NCBI GenBank assembly: GCA_965219935.1
Contig: CBDCOU010000003.1
Coordinates: forward strand, 124,001-188,000
Direction of reading: 5' to 3'
DNA from: Bin34 sp965219935
GTDB taxonomy: Bacteria > Chloroflexota > Anaerolineae > Caldilineales > Caldilineaceae
Length of the DNA: 64,000 nt
Below, in pieces: positions 8,928 through 17,490 of the stretch. The notes beneath the pieces are model-generated. The model made no database searches. It saw only the letters and a program-made list of their open reading frames with translations, and had not been told where the DNA came from. Every line of letters begins with the position of its first letter. The stretch's first letter is position 1. Both the position numbers and the translations under genes were made by a program.

Positions 8928-9887
8928 CTAATGGTGCCTGCCGCCGTCGTTATCAACGATGTTGGCTGAACCCACATGCCGCTGTTCAGGCGGCTGCAGG
9001 CCGTTCAACGCCCACTTCACCCATCCCAATCCCCAAGCGGCTGTGCGAACTATTGCGTTCCCAAGCCACGGGGTATCTGCCGCATAGTGCTTCCGGTGGA
9101 ATGTCCACATGGCGCGGTGGAATTCCAGGATCATCCGTCCGCTGTCCTTGCGCGTGGATGCGCCCTTGTGATGCAGGACGCGGGCTTCCGGCAAATAGAC
9201 GACCTGCCAACCCTGGCGGCGAAAGCGCACGCAGTGATCCAGGTCTTCCCCGTACATGAAAAAGGTGTCTTCGTCCAGGAGCCCGACCTCCCGCAAGGCC
9301 TCCGCCCTCATCAGTTGGCAGGCTCCCATCACCGAGTCGACGCAGGCCAACTCATCGTCTTTGACATAACCACAGCTGTAACCGGCCCAGATTGGGCTGT
9401 GCGGGAAGAACCTGCGGAGGCCTGTCATGTGGGCCAGCGACTTCCACGGAGTCGGTTCCCCCCGCTTGCACCCGGTGTCCAGGGATCCGTCGGGACGGAT
9501 CATCCTTGGGCCGACCACTCCTGTCTGCTGATGGGTGTCCATGTAGGACAGCATGCACGGCAGGGCTGACTTCTCCACTTCGGTATCCGGATTGAGCAAC
9601 AGTACGTATTCGTGCCCGAGGGTGGCTGCATTGAGATCCCCGCCGATGCCTATGTGCTCCAGGCCGCGATTATTGCCGTAGGCGAAGCCTTTGTTCTCCG
9701 GGTTCTCCAGAACCCGAATATCAGGATAGTGCTCCCTGACCCAGGCGGCGGACCCGTCGGTGGACGCATTGTCTAGGAACCAGGTGTCGTGGGAGATTCC
9801 CCGTAGCCCTTGGGCCAAGGCGTTGAGACAGGCTTCCAGATACTCCCGGTTGTTGTAGTTGAGGATTAGGACTGCCAGGCGCTTCAT
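8928..9887 (-). CDS. Family 2 glycosyltransferase (rhamnosyltransferase-like)
   Basis: A 319-residue GT-A glycosyltransferase of family 2. It has the N-terminal VLILNYNNREYL, the nucleotide-binding DNASTDGSAAWV, the LLLNPDTEVE segment corresponding to the D-x-D region, and the acceptor-site motif FFMYGEDLDHCVR. It is expected to add a sugar from a nucleotide donor to a surface glycan at the inner face of the membrane; the sugar cannot be deduced. The ATG at 9887 gives the family-typical start (MKRLAVLILNYN). It is a lone gene, with 157 bases before the dehydrogenase operon and 78 after to the exported-protein pair. Confidence 0.92.
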   Translation of the reverse strand: MKRLAVLILNYNNREYLEACLNALAQGLRGISHDTWFLDNASTDGSAAWVREHYPDIRVLENPENKGFAYGNNRGLEHIGIGGDLNAATLGHEYVLLLNPDTEVEKSALPCMLSYMDTHQQTGVVGPRMIRPDGSLDTGCKRGEPTPWKSLAHMTGLRRFFPHSPIWAGYSCGYVKDDELACVDSVMGACQLMRAEALREVGLLDEDTFFMYGEDLDHCVRFRRQGWQVVYLPEARVLHHKGASTRKDSGRMILEFHRAMWTFHRKHYAADTPWLGNAIVRTAAWGLGWVKWALNGLQPPEQRHVGSANIVDNDGGRHH

Positions 9888-10044
9888 ATGGAAGGGGTCG
9901 GGTGGTTAGCCGGGGATGCCGTGTCCGGTTTCAACTCAACCGGAGCATGGCATCCCGCAGCAATGTTCCTGTGAGAGGTGTCACCGAAGTTCGGAATGGG
10001 GCCGGCAGACCCGGTCGCCTCGGGATCTCGTCTCCCGCCCAACA

Positions 10045-11121
10045 CTACAGCGCAACCTCGGATCCGCTGGCGGCCGACTTGTACATCGCCTCCAGGATGG
10101 CGATGCCTACCAGGGCCTGCTCAGCGGTCACAACATCCGCAGTTTCGTCTCCGGCCAGATGCCGAATCAGATCCTTGCTCTGTGCCACTGAGGAATACTC
10201 CCCGCCTGTGGGCACCTCCACGTCAATGGTTACAGGTTCTCCGTTCATCTCCTGGAATATCTCCAGCTTGTCGGGACGGATGATCGCCCCGCCTTCGGTC
10301 CCGTACACCTCCACCAGTTCAGCTGCCGGCAGATGCATGGCCCAGGAACTCTGCACAATCAGGGATGTCCCATTCTCAAAGCGCACCAGGCCGTAGGCCA
10401 GATCCTCGACATCGAATCGGCCGCCCTCCTGGGGCTTGGCCGCGCGGTCGATGCCCCATCCTCCGGTTCCCACACCCTGTGCACCCAAGCGGTCGTAGGC
10501 CACTGCCGACACTGTTGTGGGTTTGGGATAGTCCATCAGGAATAGAGCCTTGTCCAGGGCGTGCACGCCGATATCCAGCCCGCAACCACCGCCGGCCATA
10601 TCCTTGTTGGTGAACCAGCTGCCGAAGCCCGGAATCCCCGCCCGGCGCGTGTAGACCGTGCGGATGTGGTAGATGTCGCCGAACTGACCGGAGTCCACCG
10701 CCTTGCGGCCCATCCCCATGGTTGTCGACCAGCGATAGTGCGTGCCGACGGTCAAGGTCCTGCTGGCCTTGTCCGCAGTCTCAAACATCTCCTGGGCATC
10801 TGTCAGGGTCAGGGCCACCGGCTTCTCGCACAATACGTTGGCTCCGGCCTCCAGGGCGGCAATCGACATGGGCTTGTGGAAGATGTTGGGGACGGCCACG
10901 ACCACCAGGTCCAGGTCCTCCTTGTTCAGCATCTCCCGATAGTCGGTATAGGCCGAGGGAATGCCGCGTTCCGCGGCAAATTGGGTGACCCGTTCCTCCT
11001 GCACATCACAGATGGCCACAACCTGGCAGTTGTCCACGGCCATGGAGAAGGTGGGTTGATGACCCATCTGGACCACGGATCCGCAGCCGATGATGCCTAC
11101 GTTCCAAGTCTTGTTGCTCAC
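10045..11121 (-). CDS. Gfo/Idh/MocA family oxidoreductase
   Basis: A 358-residue NAD(P)-dependent dehydrogenase, typically acting on sugars or inositols. The Rossmann motif is VGIIGCGSVVQMGH and the family EKP motif appears in VLCEKPVAL. A later GGGCGLDIGVHALDKALFL segment carries the catalytic Asp/His region. The start is the GTG at 11121: CAGGAG lies 8 bases upstream and similarity begins at once (NVGIIGCG), whereas the frame extending to 11241 is unlike the family. It follows lutC by 128 bases on the same strand and may be a late member of that operon. Substrate unknown. Confidence 0.92.
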   Translation of the reverse strand: MSNKTWNVGIIGCGSVVQMGHQPTFSMAVDNCQVVAICDVQEERVTQFAAERGIPSAYTDYREMLNKEDLDLVVVAVPNIFHKPMSIAALEAGANVLCEKPVALTLTDAQEMFETADKASRTLTVGTHYRWSTTMGMGRKAVDSGQFGDIYHIRTVYTRRAGIPGFGSWFTNKDMAGGGCGLDIGVHALDKALFLMDYPKPTTVSAVAYDRLGAQGVGTGGWGIDRAAKPQEGGRFDVEDLAYGLVRFENGTSLIVQSSWAMHLPAAELVEVYGTEGGAIIRPDKLEIFQEMNGEPVTIDVEVPTGGEYSSVAQSKDLIRHLAGDETADVVTAEQALVGIAILEAMYKSAASGSEVAL

Positions 11122-11249
11122 TTTCAACACTCCTGAAGTTGGGTTGCCTGCTTGGTGCAGGGATTGGGATTGGTTTGAAAAACTAACTCTTTGTTGGACC
11201 GTAATGGGATGCGTCGCCCAGGCTTCGTTGTCTGGGCGCATCTGTTGGC

Positions 11250-12017
11250 CTAGCCGGGTGCCGGATATAGCACCGCGTGCACTTCCTTGGGGCCGTGCAC
11301 CCCTAGGGTCAGCTTCGACTCGATGTCGGCGGACTTGCTGGGACCGGACACCAATGTCAGGTTGGCGCTGTTGCGGATGGCGTGCCCCAGGGAGCCTTCC
11401 TGCTGGCGTTGCTCCAACCAGGTCTCCACATTGAGCAGCAGCCGCGTGCCGGGAATCAGCGCGATGTGGTTGAGCGGCAAAAGGGAGGCGCTGCGGCTTT
11501 GGCCCGGAGTGCTCTTCAACAGGACGGAACCCGTGGCGGCGAACGCGACTTCCACACCGGTGACGCCCACCCGAATTTCCTGCAGGTCGCTTCGCGTGTC
11601 AGGATTGTCCAGCGACTCCGGGACAACCACCTCCACGTCCCTGTCGAAAAGGCTTTCCTCAAGACCGGGAATCCAGGAGTTCAGTTCGGACCAGGCAAGG
11701 ACGCGCCGGGGTCCGGTATCGTCCAGCCACTCCAGGATCTTCCGCACTGTGAACATGCGCGCCGCCACCATCGAGTCGGCGATGTCGCTGGAGCCATGCA
11801 GTTTCTCCAATTCCGCAACGAAGCGCTGTTCAAGTCCGGTATCCTCGGGCCTGAGGGTGGCCACGTGCATGTGTTCACCCGGAGGCAACGGAGGCGCGTC
11901 CGCGGGTGGCCACGGGATCTTCGGGTCGGCCAGTCCCTGGCGCAGCCGATCCAGGATTCGTTGTCGGGCTTGGCTCACTGTGCGGATCCCTGCGTCCCGG
12001 ATCGCTTGGTCCACCAT
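11250..12017 (-). CDS. lutC: LutC-like LUD domain protein
   Basis: A 255-residue LUD (DUF162) protein matching LutC, a component of the LutABC L-lactate oxidation complex. The family C-terminal half is clear: VAFAATGSVLLKS, then LNHIALIPGTRLLLNVE, then LVSGPSKSADIE. The ATG at 12017 lies inside the end of lutB, giving a 43-base overlap; an AGGGA stands just upstream. Such overlap implies translational coupling. Complex membership is inferred from gene order, which is lutA-lutB-lutC as in known operons. Confidence 0.88.
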   Translation of the reverse strand: MVDQAIRDAGIRTVSQARQRILDRLRQGLADPKIPWPPADAPPLPPGEHMHVATLRPEDTGLEQRFVAELEKLHGSSDIADSMVAARMFTVRKILEWLDDTGPRRVLAWSELNSWIPGLEESLFDRDVEVVVPESLDNPDTRSDLQEIRVGVTGVEVAFAATGSVLLKSTPGQSRSASLLPLNHIALIPGTRLLLNVETWLEQRQQEGSLGHAIRNSANLTLVSGPSKSADIESKLTLGVHGPKEVHAVLYPAPG

Positions 12018-13411
12018 TCCCTAAAGCTTTGCTTCGCCATCGGTGGGAAGTCGCGATGGCGGGTCCAATGGTGCAGGGGCGGAGGCAGCCTGCGCAGGTT
12101 CCGGTTGCCAAACCCCGACAGGAGTCTGGTTCCGGTCCGTGCCACGCGGGCAGCACTCTGATAGGCTGCCGGACGGCTTGCCACTCCGGCAAACCCCTGC
12201 ATTGCCCGACGTTCCGCGCCCGGCATGTTCCTGTCGGATACCAGATCGTGCCGCAGGTTCAGCAGCATCTTGGGCAGGTCGATCTGGACCGGACAGGCGT
12301 CGCGGCACGCTCCGCACAGAGTGCTGGCATAGGGCAGGTCCTTGTTGAGAGCCATTTCCTCCGACAGCAGCGGCGAGATGACGGCGCCGATGGGACCGCT
12401 GTAGGTATTGCCATAGCCGTGGCCCGAGATTTGGCGGTAGACGGGGCACACGTTGAGGCAGGCTCCGCACCGAATGCACATCAGCGACTCGCCGTAGCCG
12501 TCCGCCAGCATCCGGGACCGTCCGTTGTCCATCAGGACCACGTGGAATTCCTCGGGGCCGTCCACGTCCTCCAGGCGCCTGGGACCGGAGGTCATGGACA
12601 GGTACACGGTTACGCGCTGGCCGGTGGCGCTGCGGGTCAGCGACTGGTACTGCAGGAAGGCGTCCTGGGGGGTGGGCACCAGTTTCTCAATCCCCATCAC
12701 CGCAACATAAACCCGCGGCAGCGTGGAGACCATGCGGCCGTTGCCCTCGTTGGTGACGATGCAGACCGTGCCCGTGTCGGCGATGGCAAAGTTGCAGCCG
12801 GAAATGCCCATGTCGGCGCTCAGGAACTCCTGGCGCAGTTCCACGCGCGCCCGCGCGCAGAGGGCTTGGGGATCAAGGGTCCGGGGCATGGACAGTTTGT
12901 CGGCGAAGAGGTCCGAGATCTCGTCGATCCGCTTGTGAATTACCGGGGCCACGATGTGGCTGGGGATTTCCGCAGCCAACTGGATGATGTATTCCCCCAG
13001 ATCCGTTTCCACGCAGGTGATGCCCTTCGCCTCCAGATGGTGGTTCAGGTGAATCTCCTCCGTGGCCATCGACTTCGACTTCACGACCTTGCGCACATCG
13101 TGCCGCTCCGCCAGCTCGCCGATGATGCGGTTGGCTTCGTCGGCGTCCTCGGCCCAGTGGACCTGGCCGCCGTTCATGACCACATTGCGTTCAAACTGTT
13201 CCAGCAGATCGGGGAGATTGCGCAGCGTGTACGCCTTCATTTGGCGCATTTGATCCCGGAGGCGCTGGGCTTCCAGTTCCTCCAGGCTGAGGCGCTTCTG
13301 CTCCTTGAGATGCAGCGTGGCCCGGGTCAGGGTGTCCGCCAATTGGGGATCGGCCACCGCCTGCTTGACGCGGGTCTTGAAGGGGGCTTCGATGTCGATA
13401 CGGGAACGCAT
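11975..13411 (-). CDS. lutB: LutB-like iron-sulfur protein
   Basis: A 478-residue protein combining an N-terminal LUD domain with two 4Fe-4S binding motifs, CIRCGACLNVCPVY and CGACRDACPVQ, as in LutB. It should relay electrons from lactate (or a similar 2-hydroxy acid) oxidation with LutA and LutC. The ATG at 13411 was chosen because it sits 17 bases after the lutA stop and begins the family-like part; the open frame upstream overlaps lutA without similarity. The C-terminal 40 residues (RHRDFPPMAKQSFREWW) also resemble the LutB family end. Confidence 0.92.
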   Translation of the reverse strand: MRSRIDIEAPFKTRVKQAVADPQLADTLTRATLHLKEQKRLSLEELEAQRLRDQMRQMKAYTLRNLPDLLEQFERNVVMNGGQVHWAEDADEANRIIGELAERHDVRKVVKSKSMATEEIHLNHHLEAKGITCVETDLGEYIIQLAAEIPSHIVAPVIHKRIDEISDLFADKLSMPRTLDPQALCARARVELRQEFLSADMGISGCNFAIADTGTVCIVTNEGNGRMVSTLPRVYVAVMGIEKLVPTPQDAFLQYQSLTRSATGQRVTVYLSMTSGPRRLEDVDGPEEFHVVLMDNGRSRMLADGYGESLMCIRCGACLNVCPVYRQISGHGYGNTYSGPIGAVISPLLSEEMALNKDLPYASTLCGACRDACPVQIDLPKMLLNLRHDLVSDRNMPGAERRAMQGFAGVASRPAAYQSAARVARTGTRLLSGFGNRNLRRLPPPLHHWTRHRDFPPMAKQSFREWWTKRSGTQGSAQ

Positions 13412-13428
13412 GGTCGCGGCTGCCGGTG

Positions 13429-14292
13429 TCAATTCGTTCCTACATCCTGCCAACGCCGGGGCCTGTCGCCGTCGTTCGGTGCCTTGGCTTGGGCTCCTGT
13501 ACTGCGTTCGTCGTCCGACCGGGAGCCGCGGGAGGCGAGGGCTTCGGCAATGTGCATGGCGCGGCAACGGCGATTCTGACGCTGCAGGAGGCCCTGCAGG
13601 TGGGTCATGCACGAGACATCGCACATGACCACGTGGTCGGCGCCGCAGGCTTCGATGCTGGTCAGCTTGGCATTGCCCATTGCCACCGAAATGGGCTCGT
13701 TCTTGACGGCAAAGAGGCCACCGAACCCGCAGCACTCGTCGCTGCCCGTCATATCCACCATGTCCAGGCCGGACTCGGCCAGGAGGGAACGGGGCTGTTC
13801 GTCAATGTGCAACTCCCTGAGAAGGTGGCAGCAGGCATGGTACGCAACCTTGCCCGGCAGATGTGCCTCGGGCAATCGGGCCTCCAGAACATCCACCAGG
13901 AACTCGGTCAGTTCGAAGGTGACCGTCGCCAGTTCCTCGGAGCGCTTCAGGTAGCCTGGATCGTTCTCCAACAACTCCAAATGGAAATGGCTGGTCATTG
14001 TGGCGCAGCTGCCGCTGGGCAGGACGATGGCCTCCGCCTTCCCCGACGCAATCAGGGGGTGGAACACGTCGACGAAGTGCCGGGCCAGGGGAACGGCCTC
14101 GTCGTGGTAGCCGGAATTGAAGGCCGGCTGGCCACAGCAGGTCTGGTCCTCGGGAAAGACCACCTCCACACCCTGTTCCTCCAGCAACTGGACCGCGGCC
14201 CGGCCTACCTGCGGATAGATCATGTCCACCATGCAGGTGACGAACAGGGCCACGCGGCGCGGAGGTTGTTCGAACAGCTTCTTGTGTTGCAT
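13429..14292 (-). CDS. lutA: LutA-like CCG-domain protein
   Basis: A 287-residue protein with two cysteine-rich CCG domains, seen at DQTCCGQPAFNSG and SDECCGFGGLF, with AYHACCHLLREL between. These domains bind iron-sulfur clusters or form heterodisulfide-type sites, as in LutA/GlcF/HdrB. The product is about 40 residues longer than usual LutA, the extra being a polar tail after ALASRG that is probably unstructured. The gene starts 9 bases after the stop of the M24 peptidase gene and ends 17 bases before lutB, so all are likely one transcript. Confidence 0.92.
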   Translation of the reverse strand: MQHKKLFEQPPRRVALFVTCMVDMIYPQVGRAAVQLLEEQGVEVVFPEDQTCCGQPAFNSGYHDEAVPLARHFVDVFHPLIASGKAEAIVLPSGSCATMTSHFHLELLENDPGYLKRSEELATVTFELTEFLVDVLEARLPEAHLPGKVAYHACCHLLRELHIDEQPRSLLAESGLDMVDMTGSDECCGFGGLFAVKNEPISVAMGNAKLTSIEACGADHVVMCDVSCMTHLQGLLQRQNRRCRAMHIAEALASRGSRSDDERSTGAQAKAPNDGDRPRRWQDVGTN

Positions 14293-14301
14293 GGGCGGAT
14301 T

Positions 14302-15528
14302 TTAGGCAAGGAGAGCCGTCATGCAGGTTTGCAGGGGCAGGGTGGTGACCTCGACACCGCGTTCCTGTGCCAGGCAATTGACCTCGGATCGGATCCCGAC
14401 GCCAACGCGCCCGTTCTCGCCAAACGGCAGGTCCGGCAGGTAGATCCCCGGCTCGATCGTGAACATCACGCCCGGAACCAGAGTGCGACTGTCCCTGGTT
14501 TCCAGATTGTCGATGTTCACCCCGGTGAAATGCACCTGGGTGCCCAGGCTGTGGCCGGTGCGATGGATGAACGCGTTTCCGTAGCCGGCGTTCGCAATGA
14601 CCTGTCGGCAGGCGTCATCCACCTGCGCCCCCTGCACTGGACGGCCTTCGGACAATTCGCGGTCCATGAACTCAAGGGCAGCGTCGCGGGCATTCGCGAC
14701 CGTCTCGAAGATGGCTGCCACCTGTGATGGCACCCGTGTTCCGCACCAGGCAGTCCAGGTTACGTCGGCGAAGCAGCTGTCCGGCCTGTCGATCTGTTTG
14801 CCCCACAGATCGATCAGAAGAATATCGCCTCGTCGAATCGGCGAACTTCCCTGCTCGACCGGTTCAAAGTGGGGATCGGCGGCGTGGGCGTTGACGGCTA
14901 CGATTGGTGCATGGTCGGGGTCCAGGCCCTCGCCTGCGAGCCTCTGCACAATGAACTGCTGAAGTTCATATTCGGTCAAAGGCCGGCCGTTTTCAATGGC
15001 GCGGGCGGCTTTTTCAAAGGCGGCGTCCTTGGTCGCGAGGACAATCGCCGCGGCTGCGCGATGGCTGGCGACCTGATCCGGCGTGAGCACCGCCTGGAAT
15101 GCCTGCACAAGGTCCTGGCTGCCTTCCACCCTGACCTGCCCCACCTCCCGGACCAACTGAATCGTGCCTGCCCCGACCAGATCCAGGGTGGGCATGTCGT
15201 TGTTGGCGCTGAACTCCATGGCAACGACCTTCGCCTCGGCCAGGAGTTCGCCGACGCGGGTGTGAAGTTCCTGCCACCCGACATAGGTGTCCAGCGGAAT
15301 GTCCAACGAGGCGGCCAGTCCGGCGAACGTTCCCTGCTCGATGGCATGCACCAGGAGGCGGGGAGCGCCGGTGGCGGGGATGTACAGGAACCAGCGGCGC
15401 GTTCCCGACGAGTGCAGGTCGCACAGGTGCAGGGCGACCGGGTTGGTGCCGCGGAAGTCCGCCAGGAGCCACCCGTCAAGGTCGGCGAGCCTGATCTGGC
15501 GTTGGATTGCGGGTAGGGGGAAAGGCAT
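14302..15528 (-). CDS. M24 family metallopeptidase (Xaa-Pro dipeptidase-like)
   Basis: A 408-residue pita-bread metalloenzyme. The dinuclear metal ligands are visible in order: Asp in LLIDLWGKQ, Asp in SCFADVTWT, His in HRTGHSLG, Glu in MFTIEPGIYLP and Glu in GIRSEVNCL. It probably cleaves Xaa-Pro dipeptides in the cytoplasm, though some family members are creatinase-like hydrolases. The ATG at 15528 (MPFPLPAIQ) starts the family similarity; the frame remains open to 16011 but that part lies antisense to ssb and its intron and has no similarity. It is the first gene of the run that continues into lutABC. Confidence 0.9.
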   Translation of the reverse strand: MPFPLPAIQRQIRLADLDGWLLADFRGTNPVALHLCDLHSSGTRRWFLYIPATGAPRLLVHAIEQGTFAGLAASLDIPLDTYVGWQELHTRVGELLAEAKVVAMEFSANNDMPTLDLVGAGTIQLVREVGQVRVEGSQDLVQAFQAVLTPDQVASHRAAAAIVLATKDAAFEKAARAIENGRPLTEYELQQFIVQRLAGEGLDPDHAPIVAVNAHAADPHFEPVEQGSSPIRRGDILLIDLWGKQIDRPDSCFADVTWTAWCGTRVPSQVAAIFETVANARDAALEFMDRELSEGRPVQGAQVDDACRQVIANAGYGNAFIHRTGHSLGTQVHFTGVNIDNLETRDSRTLVPGVMFTIEPGIYLPDLPFGENGRVGVGIRSEVNCLAQERGVEVTTLPLQTCMTALLA

Positions 15529-15648
15529 GGTTGTAGCGGTCAGGGGAGACACTTGCCTTAATATATCCGACAATCCGCCTGGGCTGGCAGACCAATGGCT
15601 GCCGCCGGTGTCGGTTCCCTGTGTTTTGCACACCAGTGAGGAGTGTTC

Positions 15649-15702
15649 ATGTATCAACTTCTGACCATTGTCGGCAATCTCGGTGCCGACCCTGAATTGC
15701 GC
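15649..15702 (+). CDS. ssb: ssb, 5' exon
   Basis: The first 18 codons of single-stranded DNA-binding protein: MYQLLTIVGNLGADPELR, the typical SSB start. GAGGAG at 15638-15643 is a strong ribosome-binding site 5 bases before the ATG. An AT-rich TAATAT at 15559-15564 may be part of the promoter shared with the divergent peptidase gene. Translation of the unspliced sequence would stop at a TAG three codons into the intron (15712-15714), so splicing is required. Joined with 17491-17979 it yields a 180-residue SSB. Confidence 0.9.
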
Positions 15703-16173
15703 GTGCGCCGCTAGGCCGTCCATGTGTCTTGCCGGTGGAACCGGCGGCACAAGGGAGTTCGTGCCAGGCGCCGCGACTGACCCGATGCCGAAAGGCTGCA
15801 GGGGACCACAGCATGTCGCAGCGCGCCTGTCTGCCATGGTGAAAGCTGAATTGCCTGAATTCCAGATTCCAGAGTGCCTCTCAGGACACTGCGGCAAGGC
15901 CCGGTGCCTTCCCGCATTCCGCCCAAGCAGTCGGCATGAGCGCCTTGCCGGCTGTGCTCCCAAGGGCGGATTCACCGGACTGCACGTCCGGATGGGGATC
16001 GAACGGAGCACCTACAGCAGACTAGACACGGACACATGGAACGGACCGCGGGATGGCCTGTTGGCAGCAACGCCATGGCCACGGAGTTCCCGTAGTAGTC
16101 GGTGGCGGACCAACATCCGCGGCAGGGCGAAGGGGAACAGGCTTGTACGGCATCGGTCCGCGAGGTATGCGTA

Positions 16174-17454
16174 ATGCAGTCCGCCGCAGCGGTACAGGAT
16201 GCTCTGCTCACACTTGGACGCAAACGGCAACCCCTGCAAAGGGCCTACCGGTTGCTGTTCAATCCCAATCTCTATCAGCAGTTCGCCACGGTGGATGCAC
16301 GCCTGGCACTGCCGTCGCTCATCCAGGCTCTGCGGAGCCAAACGTTTCGCTGGGGCGGCGATGCGGTTCAGGACCGGGCCTTGGCCGAAGTCCTGGCCGG
16401 CATCATCGGCGTCTGGCTGACCGGGCGCGGTCCCGGGTTTGTCCACGGACTGGCACCGGACACTGGCCTGCATTCGGCCCTCCGGGCTGCCCGCGCCATG
16501 GTGGCCGGGGAGCAGTGGATCACGGCGATCGTTGTGCCAACGTCCGATTTTGTTGCCGGATGCCAATCCAGACCCAAGCTGTCGCACATGGTGCGGGACG
16601 GGCGGTTCACCGATTTGTTGCGTCGTTACTTCGACGTGTATCCGGTGGCCGATCCCGAATCGTCCACGGTGTTCAGCGGTGTTCTGCAACCTGCGTCACT
16701 GCACGGTGTCTGTGCACAGCTGGCCCTGACGGACCTCGACGACCATCTCGAATCCACACGGACGGCCCTAAAGCACAAACGCGATGGAACGGTTCTGAAG
16801 AGTCTCCGTTACAGCAACGCGTTGCTGCTGGCGGCTTCGGGAAGCCGGGACACGGCAGCGGCCCTACTTGCTGAGGTGACATTCGTGCTTAGAGGCCTGA
16901 CGGGGGATGATGCTCCCGGTGGCCGGGAACCCCGGTGGATTCCATGGCGCACAGGGTCGAACGTGCAGTTCCTCGGTTATTGGATGCAGTGCCGTGAAGA
17001 TGGTGTCGCGTCCTTGCGTTCGTCGCCCGAACTGATGCGGAAGGCTGCCCGACCGTTTCACCGGCGCGGCAGGCCTGCGGAGCGCGGTGATCGGACCTTC
17101 CTGGACGATCACCGGATCGGAGATCTCTACGCGGAGGAATTCGAGGCGGTTCGCCAGTACTACGCGCTGGCCGAGGATCGCGGACCGCTGCGGGGATTCC
17201 AGCAAACCCTTAAGGCTTCATGGGCCCGTACACTGGCCCACAAGCATCGGTGCCGTGTCAATGCCGTCCTGGATCCGAAAGGGGCTCATCTGGCCGCCTG
17301 GCAGGAATCGTGGCTGGCGAAGATCCCCGGCACCGATTACAGGGTGAACCGCATTGAGGACGTGTGCATCAGGGAGAAGGAGCAGGTACGGGCTGGAGAG
17401 CCGTGTGCGGTGAAAGTCGCACGCACGGTTCGGAGGGAGGCCAACCATTACTGA
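16174..17454 (+). CDS. Intron-encoded protein: RT-derived, active site lost, maturase domain kept
   Basis: A 427-residue protein clearly derived from group II intron reverse transcriptase-maturases. It opens with QRAYRLLFNPNLYQQ (family: VYRQLFNPDLYL) and later has HGLAPDTGLHSAL (family: HGFRPGRGCHTAL). The catalytic motifs are gone: the F-E-G-D-I region reads TAIVVPTS near residues 117-124, the S-G-x-x-Q-G-G region reads SGVLQPAS with Q172, and Y-A-D-D is Y213-S-N-A216. The thumb/X domain persists from Y319 (EFEAVRQYYALAEDRG, LKASWARTLAHKHRCRV). No HNH endonuclease domain is present. The frame runs through domain V before stopping. GAGG lies 8 bases before the ATG. I infer a splicing-only maturase. 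Confidence 0.85.
   Translation: MQSAAAVQDALLTLGRKRQPLQRAYRLLFNPNLYQQFATVDARLALPSLIQALRSQTFRWGGDAVQDRALAEVLAGIIGVWLTGRGPGFVHGLAPDTGLHSALRAARAMVAGEQWITAIVVPTSDFVAGCQSRPKLSHMVRDGRFTDLLRRYFDVYPVADPESSTVFSGVLQPASLHGVCAQLALTDLDDHLESTRTALKHKRDGTVLKSLRYSNALLLAASGSRDTAAALLAEVTFVLRGLTGDDAPGGREPRWIPWRTGSNVQFLGYWMQCREDGVASLRSSPELMRKAARPFHRRGRPAERGDRTFLDDHRIGDLYAEEFEAVRQYYALAEDRGPLRGFQQTLKASWARTLAHKHRCRVNAVLDPKGAHLAAWQESWLAKIPGTDYRVNRIEDVCIREKEQVRAGEPCAVKVARTVRREANHY
17398..17431 (+). ncRNA. Group II intron domain V
   Basis: A 34-base hairpin beginning GAGCCGTGTGCGGTGAAAG and closing with CGCACGCACGGTTC. It carries the AGC catalytic triad and the GAAA tetraloop region in standard positions. This is the most conserved part of group II introns and is intact here, so the ribozyme core looks functional. 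It also encodes part of the C-terminus of the intron protein. Confidence 0.92.
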
Positions 17455-17490
17455 CCTGTCGCTACGACAGCCGGAAAAGGCCCACCCTAC
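17432..17490 (+). ncRNA. Group II intron domain VI with branch-point A
   Basis: The basal stem pairs GGGAGGCC (from 17435) with GGCCCACCC near the 3' end. The inner hairpin is CTGTCG-CTA-CGACAG. The unpaired A at 17484, seven bases before the 3' splice site, is the probable branch nucleotide. Confidence 0.75.

Larger units (their letters stand above)
15703..17490 (+). mobile_element. Group II intron inserted in ssb
   Basis: About 1788 bases interrupt ssb between codon 18 and the rest of the OB fold. The 5' end is GTGCG, the group II consensus. At the 3' end a canonical domain V (17398-17431) is followed by a domain VI hairpin and a terminal AC. An unpaired A at 17484, seven bases from the end, fits the branch point and favours 17490 as the last intron base; 17493 is the alternative. 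An intron-encoded protein occupies 16174-17454. The 5' part (15703-16170) should fold as domains I-III. Exon joining restores ELR|DMPSGDKV, equal in length to the usual SSB sequence. Confidence 0.9.

Noticed and set aside
11906..13579. Long plus-strand open frame opposite lutB
   Set aside because: Antisense to a clear iron-sulfur protein gene and without family features.
14302..16011. N-terminal extension of the M24 peptidase to 16011
   Set aside because: The extension is antisense to the ssb 5' exon and intron and unlike the peptidase family; ATG 15528 begins the similarity.
16169..16174. GCGTAA as exon-binding site 1 for the IBS TTGCGC
   Set aside because: It pairs with the 5' exon end but overlaps the start of the intron protein, outside domain I where EBS1 should be. 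A folded model is needed.
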